Part shown: positions 57,503-64,000 of the stretch, piece by piece
Layout: each line of letters begins with the position of its first letter
How positions within the stretch are numbered: the stretch's first letter is position 1
NCBI GenBank assembly: GCA_003833135.1
Contig: QZLH01000677.1
Location: 4,375 to 68,374, forward strand
Direction: 5' to 3'
Source: Oehlia diaphana
Taxonomy: Eukaryota; Glomeromycota; Glomeromycetes; Glomerales; Glomeraceae
DNA length: 64,000 nt
Translations under genes and position numbers: made by a program
Notes under the pieces: generated by a model
Told to the model about the DNA's origin: nothing
What the model saw: only the letters and a program-made list of their open reading frames with translations
Databases searched by the model: none

Positions 57503-60500
57503 TCATTTGACTTCCTGATGACTATTTATGATACTACCAATGGAGATATGCTTTTGAGAAAAAAAGAAAGAAATTTGGTTAATCTTAAAAGAACCTTGAC
57601 CAGAAGTTTTGAGACTATTAACATTAAAAAAAGAAATATTAAAGGAATTAGGGATATGGGAGTTGGGAGAAACACTAGAAAATAAAGTATCCACTAAAGG
57701 GTCATTATTATTAAAAATTTCAGAAATGGGAGGGACACACAAAAATATCATAATCAGTATTATTATTCATCATTAGTACATCATGATAAAATACACAGGG
57801 TATAGGAGAATATGGAACACATCATTCAGATGAAGTCTTATTGACTTGGTCTAAGGAAAGGCTAACAGAGATGGAGTTGATGAGTTTATGAATAAAAGCA
57901 TCTAAATGGTCTATTTTGCTATTAAGGGTACGTTGAAAAGAATAAACTTGGATACATTCTTCATTAATAGCAGCTTCATCAGCAATAACAGGGATGGAAG
58001 ATAAGAAAATAATGGAACTGGTAACAGGAACCAATGGAGGAGGGAGGATTGGACGGGAAGTGGGTGACAATAAAGTGGGCCAGTTAGATTGTGTTGTGTT
58101 AGGGGGTGCGTTGGCGGTCATTAATTAACATGTGTGATAAGTCATTAGGATCAGGAGCAGAAACATCATTTTATTTATGCCTAAAAATATGTTGTTCTAA
58201 TTGAGATATTCTCTGGTTGGCTACTCAAGAGCGTGGACCCTAGCTCGTATATTAGTCATGTCTTCTTGAAGACTCTTAAGCAAAGAGAGTATTTCTTGAA
58301 TCTGGGAGCTATTAGGATCTATAGAGGACGGAGCCAGGTGATTAGCAGAAGAGGAGATACCACTGTCATTTCGAGAAGTAGAGAAAGAAACAGAGTGTTC
58401 ATTGGCTAAGAATGGTGCTGCAAATAAACAATTGCGAAATAATTGCGATTTACGGTATTGCAGAACATTGCGGATTTTTAAACTTAAATATCCGCAATTC
58501 TGCAATCTGCAATTATTTGCAATTTCACAAATATTCTGCAATTCCGCAATTTTGCAAAGTACCGCAATTTAATTGCAGAATAATTGCAGAATTGCAGAAC
58601 ATTTGCGAAATTGCAAAACATTTGCATAATTGTGGATTATTTGCAATTTCGCAATATTTATTATTAAAGCAATCTCTAAAAAACGTTGCAAAATATTTTT
58701 TTTAATTAAAAATACTTTGAAAAATGTTGCGAAATATTTTTTTTAATTAAAAATACTTTGAAAAAACATTTCGCAACATTTTTTCATTAAATTAATTAAA
58801 AAAACATTGTGAAATATTTTTTTAATTAAATATACTTTGAAAAAACGTTTTGCAACATTTTTTCATTAAATTAATTAAAAAAATGTTGCGTAAATGTTTT
58901 TTTTATTAAATCAGTTTGGTAAATTAGTGCCAAAACTGATCAGGTGAATTGCGGAATTGCAGATCACTAACCGCAATTCAACTCCAAAATCTGCAATATT
59001 GTGGATTTGATCAATCAATTGCAGTATTATCCTTATTATTGGCATGGAGTGAAGGCGCTGGGTGGAGTTTGGATGATTTAGAGGAGATTGGTTTGAATTG
59101 GCAACTGGAATCTTATCGATGGCTAGTGAAGTTGGTCAAATTATGATATTGGTGAGAATTGGAGCGGTCCTTAGATTGAGAACAGGAGCGCTGACAATGG
59201 TGATTATCAGCGGAAGCATGATTAGGTTGTCCAATATTAAATTGCTCTTTCAGTTGGGCAATTGGACTACAAGTACGTGAATGACCTCTGGAGTTATTCA
59301 ATGGGCAGGTAGTAAGGGCACAACTAAGTTTGCCACATCTATGGCAAAGTTTGTTAGTATTTTCAGAAAGTTTCCATTGAAGTCTACATCCTTGTAAAGC
59401 AATAGATTGCTCTATTGCCGCATCTATTATTTGTTGGAATTTGAATGTAATGTAGGCCCATCACTTGAATTTGCATGAATTGAGGGATAGAAAAATGTTA
59501 ACAGCCATAGCATCAATTTCGCGTACCAAGGTGCTAAATATACATCTTTAGTATTGGCGGGAAGTTGTAATAAAATAGCAACAAATTCATGACGTGATTT
59601 TTTTTGCTCTAAAGTAAAGGAGTATGGAGTAATACGCAAACAGATGGAGTAGCAGTAAATTGCCTATTGCTTATCAAGAAAATGACTGATAGATGAAGCA
59701 TCATCAAAAACAATGCGAGCTTGTTGAACTTTAGCATTGGCATGAGTGTGGAAGCGGCAAGATTGAATATTGCCATATTTTTTGAAAAGGGCGGTGATGT
59801 CATCTTTTGTGATGAAAAATGGGATATCAGTAACCTGAATAGCACAGAGATCTTTATTAGTGCGAAGTTGCTGCAGATCGTGCATGAAAAATCTAAGATT
59901 TGCAAGATCATTAAATTGAGTGGCAAGGCATGTATTGCATTCTTTGGATGAGTTGAAGTGAATAACCAGTCTTTTTTGATCACTGGAGTCAGAAATGTGA
60001 GCACGGCCAGTATATGAATGATAAGTTTTTAAAAGGAGATTATTGACAGCATTAATCATTGCTTTATTAGTAGAATATTTTTTGATAAATTCAAGGGAAG
60101 CGTTAGGCGCTGCAGCAGTCTGAAAATTACATTTAAGTATAGAAATGGTAGGCATATCGATGAGAGCAGAACTACTATTATTGGTATCCATAATATCCTT
60201 ATTAGAAGACGCATTAAGGGGATGATTCTTTGTCCTTTGGAGCATGCATAGACGCGTCAGTACCTCCAGACATGTTATTGGAATCTGGCGCAGTAAGCGC
60301 AACAAAGTCTTCAGAAAGAGAAGGCGAAATATTGTCAGTAATATTTTGTTAAGGAGGAGTAGTAACACTTCCTCCAGCATCAGCCATTGAGTCGGCAACG
60401 TAGTCTTTTTCCATAGAACTGTCAGTGAGCGTATGCGTACATTTGGCAGGGTTATCTTTATTGTTTGTATGTTCGTTATCAGAGTTAGAAATATCAGAAC

Positions 60501-60584
60501 CAGAATCTTTAGTGTTTTATTTATCTTTATGCCTGGCAGGATCTCCATGAGAGTTGCCAGCTTGTTTTTTACTTTAATTAAGCA
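57503..60584 (-). pseudogene. Non-LTR retrotransposon: ORF1 and start of ORF2
   Basis: The minus strand from 60584 reads an Asp/Ser-rich leader (SDNEHTNNKDNPAKCTHTL), then in another frame an RRM-like domain (IQVTDIPFFITKDDITALFK, with RIVFDDASSISHFL after it), 59664-60000. A zinc-knuckle-like LCHRCGKLSCALTTC follows near 59330-59375. After a foldback insertion (58415-59040) a coiled region follows, IQEILSLLKSLQEDMTNIRA. At 57503-57751 comes ISFFNVNSLKTSGQGSFKI, the start of an apurinic-type endonuclease domain of ORF2. The rest of ORF2, including reverse transcriptase, is missing. Multiple stops and frameshifts are present. Confidence 0.65.
58415..59040. mobile_element. TTGCAATT-word foldback element with A/T module
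   Basis: It begins about GGTGCTGCAAATAAACAATT and ends about CAATTGCAGTATTA. Outer parts repeat TTGCGAAAT, AATTGCAGAA and their complements (58430-58650, 58945-59030). The interior 58676-58905 repeats AAAAAACGTTTTGCAACATT units with TTTAATTAA spacers. It interrupts LINE ORF1 between NNKDN and APFLANEHS. The exact ends and target duplication are not resolved. Confidence 0.65.
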
Positions 60585-60639
60585 TGTTTAAGAAAAAAAA
60601 TAAGAGTTGTATTAGTACAAAAAAATAAAATTTCTTTAG

Positions 60640-63110
60640 CAAAATTTTTATCCAAGGATCTACAAGAAAGAGTTGGCAAATCGAAACCTAAGTCATATTT
60701 TTAGCAAATTAGCCTATTTTTTAAAACTTAAAAAATTATTTTTTGTAAATATCTTGGCATTCAGTAGTCCAATTTTAATGAATATATTTTTAAATTGTAG
60801 AGCTAAATAAAGGCTATAAAATAAAAAAAGTTTATTAAAATTGAATTACTAGATGTTGAGTTATTTACAAAAAATGATTTTTTAAATTTTAGCAAAAAGT
60901 GGTATTTTTGGCTAAAAGTCAGTTATGACCTTTATATTAGATGTCTGGGATCCTATTATATTTGATAGAATCTTAGTTGATTAATTTATATTAGTAATTA
61001 TTAAAAATTAAAAAGAACAGGATTTCAAATATTTTTAAAACAGATTATAAGTCACACTTTTGGCAAATTGGCCCATTTTTTAAGAACTCAAAAAATCATT
61101 TTTGTCCAATTTTGATGAACTTTTTTTAATTTGTAGAGCTAAGTAAGAGCTATAAAATAAAAAATAATTCATCAAAATTGGACTACTGGATGCTGAAATA
61201 TTTACAAAAAATGATTTTTTGAATTATAACAAAAAGAGGTGCTTTTGGTTAAAAGTCCATTATGACCTCTATATTAGATATCCAGGATCCTAAAAGAACT
61301 AATTACAACAACTCTTTTAATTATCAATTTATAGAGTTCAAAAAGAATTAATAATATTAAACTTTTAAGTTCAGTAATTAATATTTTAGTTTTTTAAAAG
61401 AAGTTTAAAGGAAAAACATTAATTTAAAAAAAAAAAAATAATAATAAATTAAAAAAAAAAAGTTATAATTCTTAAAAAACTACAAAAGAAAAAACTAAAT
61501 AAAAAAAATAAAAATATCAAGTTTTCTTTATTACTACAAATTTTTAAATATTAATTGATAATATAGAAAAAATTCACTTTTTAATAATTATTTTTACTTT
61601 AACTTATAATTTACAAAAAAATGTAATACTTTTAAAAATAAAGAAATCAATAAAAAAATTTTACATTAATAAGCTTAAAAATCTAATAAATTAAAATCTG
61701 AATTAAAAGAAAGTATAATATATATGCTGTCCAAATTATTTTGGGATGTTATAATTATAATTTAGGAGGCCATAATTCATTCAGTTTATACAGTATGTAA
61801 TTTACTATATAAAGTGCCAAAATAATTTGGGATGCCGTAATTGAATTTGGGATTTTACTTATAATTATGGCAGCCCAAAATAATTTGGGCAACATGTATA
61901 AAGTATAGTAAATGTTCAGAATATATTAAATGATTGAATAAAATAGTTTTTATAGGATCCCAGATATTATATATAACTCATAACTGATCTGCATGAATTT
62001 AAGCACTTTTTGCTTTTATTAAAATAGTCCTAATTTGCTAAAAATCAAATTATCATATTTAAAATTTATACTAATTTGCTAAAACTTAAAATATGAGTTA
62101 TAGTAAAATTTTAAAATAATATAGGTTTAAATTTGCTTAATAATTTCTGAAATTAACAAATTTTTTTTTTATTGATAAAATAATAATTAATAAAAATAAT
62201 AAATTAAATATAAATAATTATTAAAAAATAAAATGTTGTGAAACTAATCAGATGGTTTTTAACTTGCATTATGTTTAATTTTGACCAGAATTATATTTAA
62301 TTTTGGCCAAAATATAATCTGGACTCTGAAACTAATATTTTTAAAAATATTATTTATAAAAAATAAAAAAAAGGATAAGTTAAACTTAAAAGGTAACTAT
62401 GACTTTGTAAAATCAATACAATTTGCAAAAACTCATAATTATGACTATTAATTAATTTTCAATTAATTTGCTTTATCTAAAATTATAAGTTTAATCTAAT
62501 TTTGATTGAATTTGCTAAAACTCAATATGAGTTATATGTGTAATGTCTAAGGTCCTATTTTTATTAAAAAAAAAGAAATTTAAATGCAATAATTTGGCAA
62601 ATAAAAAGGCTATTATTAAATTATTTAGAATAATTACTTATTATATATACAGTATATATATATTTATTTTCTATTGATTTTAATATTAATAATTATTTTC
62701 AGGCAGTTAATTTGTGATATAAACCTTACTTTAATAATTGAAAAAACTATATAAGTACAAATACATCATTATTCTTCATTAATTAAATTTATGATCATAC
62801 TAAAATCCTGAAATTATATATACAATTTAAAGGTTAAATTTTTTACAAATTGGTTTTAAATTTCAAAAAAAATCAGTATTTTACAATTATCTTGACATCT
62901 AATAGTCCAAATTATGTAAACTTTTTTTTTGTTTTGTAGCTTTTATCAAGTTTTACAAATAAAAAAATCTGCATGAATCAGATTACTGAATATTGAAATA
63001 ATTACAAAAATTAAAAATAAAAAAAGAGTAAATTGGTTTTTTTTTTGCAAAAAGTCAGTTATAAGTTCTATAAAAAATGTTTGGGTTCTATTATACTTAT
63101 GTATATAGCT
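60640..63110. repeat. Three diverged copies of a 270-bp palindromic unit in AT-rich sequence
   Basis: Copies lie at about 60690-60960, 61040-61290 and 62830-63095. Each has an outer half such as TAGCAAATTAGCCTATTTTT, an inner inverted pair (CCAATTTTGATGAA and TTCATCAAAATTGG in the second copy) around GTAGAGCTAA, and ends with AAAAAGTCAGTTATGACCT, followed in the first two copies by GGGATCC or AGGATCC. No gene is present. Confidence 0.6.
61723..61896. mobile_element. Small MITE with TA duplication
   Basis: The ends TATGCTGTCCAAATTATTTT and the complement of CATGTTGCCCAAATTATTTT are flanked by TA (61721-61722, 61897-61898). A second GGGATGCCG/AATTTGGGAT pair lies inside. This is a Tc1/mariner-like non-autonomous element. 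Confidence 0.75.
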
Positions 63111-63339
63111 TTCAAATAATATTTAGAATTTATAAAATTATATACAATAAATTATAATTAATTTTTTTATATTTATAATATTTTATTTTAAAGATAAAAA
63201 AATGCAACAATATTACCTGTTTATATTGTAAACCAATTTGTCTTTTATTTGAATTTAATAGTTTTTAGATCAAATTTCTTTATGAGATATTAAAATTTAC
63301 TATTTGTATTTTTTATTTTAAATCAATTAAATTTTCACA

Positions 63340-63570
63340 GGTCAAAAAACGATTTATCTCACACATATCGGGTACCTATATATCTGTGACTAATTAGGTA
63401 CATATCGGGCATTTTTACATATTAACAACATATCGGGTACCTGATTTATCACATAATGCGCAAATTTCAAATATGGTTAAAAAAATGTAAATTACCAAAT
63501 GTCCGATATCCAAACTATTAGTCACCGATCCGTTATCTAATATATATCAGTCACCGATATTTGTACGATC
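63340..63570. mobile_element. ATATCGGGTACC-word foldback element
   Basis: ACATATCGGG words (three copies, 63365-63440) face CCGATAT words (63500-63560). Longer arms also pair: TGTGACTAATTAGGTACATA with the later complement around TATTAGTCACCGATC. No target duplication or gene is seen. Confidence 0.55.
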
Positions 63571-64000
63571 TTTAAAAAAATTTGTGTTTATTTAATATTA
63601 TCGTAGTATAGAAAACAGCTACTGATTTCTTCCTATTTGGTATTGACTTTGTACGCTTTGTACTTTGTAAAAATGTAATACAGTGTACGAAAAAAAATAA
63701 TTGCTATGGAGTGCTTGATTCAAGTATCATTTATCTTTACAACTTCATACGGAGTTTTTCCAAATCATGAATACTTATAAATAGATGATGTTTATTTACT
63801 TTTTTAGGAAATATTGAATGATAAGATTATTATATAAGCCAACTCTCAGTGATCATAGTAATACAAGAGTGCGGCCAGAGAATACCTAAACTTCAAACCC
63901 GTTATCAAAAGCATATACAAAAAATTCAAATTATCACAATTTTCTAAAATCCACTTATTGTAATTAAATTTCTCATGGCAAAAAAATAAATACATTCCTT
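63571..64000. other. Terminal stretch without a supported gene
   Basis: No conserved frame is visible. GTACGCTTTGTACTTTGTAA at about 63650 is a local short repeat. Confidence 0.3.

Noticed and set aside
59664..60548. 294-residue minus-strand frame starting MEILPGIKINK as one protein
   Set aside because: Its first third is out of frame with the ORF1 leader; only the part from about 60215 onward is the RRM-bearing frame.

Overview
The window is a strongly AT-rich eukaryotic nuclear segment. It most resembles an arbuscular mycorrhizal fungus of the Rhizophagus type (Glomeromycotina). The reasons are short GT-AG introns (about 50-100 bp), protein kinases with HRDLHSGN and DLG motifs, a TLDc fragment, a fungal P450, and dense remains of MULE, hAT, pogo/Tigger, Plavaka and LINE elements of types I associate with that genus. 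This assignment rests on recognition, not on a database search.

Layout. 0.3-16 kb is almost entirely mobile-element wreckage: a foldback MITE, a SAM-domain pseudogene, MULE pieces, a hAT transposon inserted in a MULE, a Tigger tail, nested foldback elements and a second hAT head. An unrecognised pseudogene (4889-6147) with intact splice sites sits among them. 16.8-18.8 kb holds a spliced kinase pseudogene, followed by a solo kinase tail and a hAT-like element carrying a nested SINE. 22.2-24.2 kb holds the clearest unusual gene: a 598-codon reading frame joining a duplicated Arg/Leu-rich N-terminal module to a class I glutamine amidotransferase-like (peptidase C26) domain. 26.7 and 36.2-36.8 kb hold two small hydrophobic proteins of unknown role. 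32.2-33.4 kb is a decayed P450. 39.1-45.4 kb holds two apparently intact kinases facing each other tail to tail, separated by a hAT-like element with an assembly gap. 46.9 kb is a TLDc fragment. 49.6-52.0 kb is a complete Tigger element with a broken transposase. 52.3-60.6 kb holds an unknown gene cut by an element end, a Plavaka pseudogene and a 5' part of a LINE. The remainder is AT-rich with foldback repeats.

Themes. (1) A class of hAT-like elements recurs: most show hAT-style ends, several have exact 8-bp target duplications, and their interiors are built from one short word repeated in both orientations. The word differs between elements while an A/T-rich AACGTTTTGCAACA module is shared by at least four. 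(2) Nonsense codons in the pseudogenes fall mainly where relatives have Trp, Arg or Gln, as expected from C-to-T changes on either strand. (3) The kinases end in a run of tiny exons that all share phase 1 and include a duplicated [DE]Y[FVI]T motif. By my splice models only four protein-coding genes look intact (22226-24181, 36167-36804, 39105-41001, 43667-45416), plus a single-exon frame at 26736-27110.
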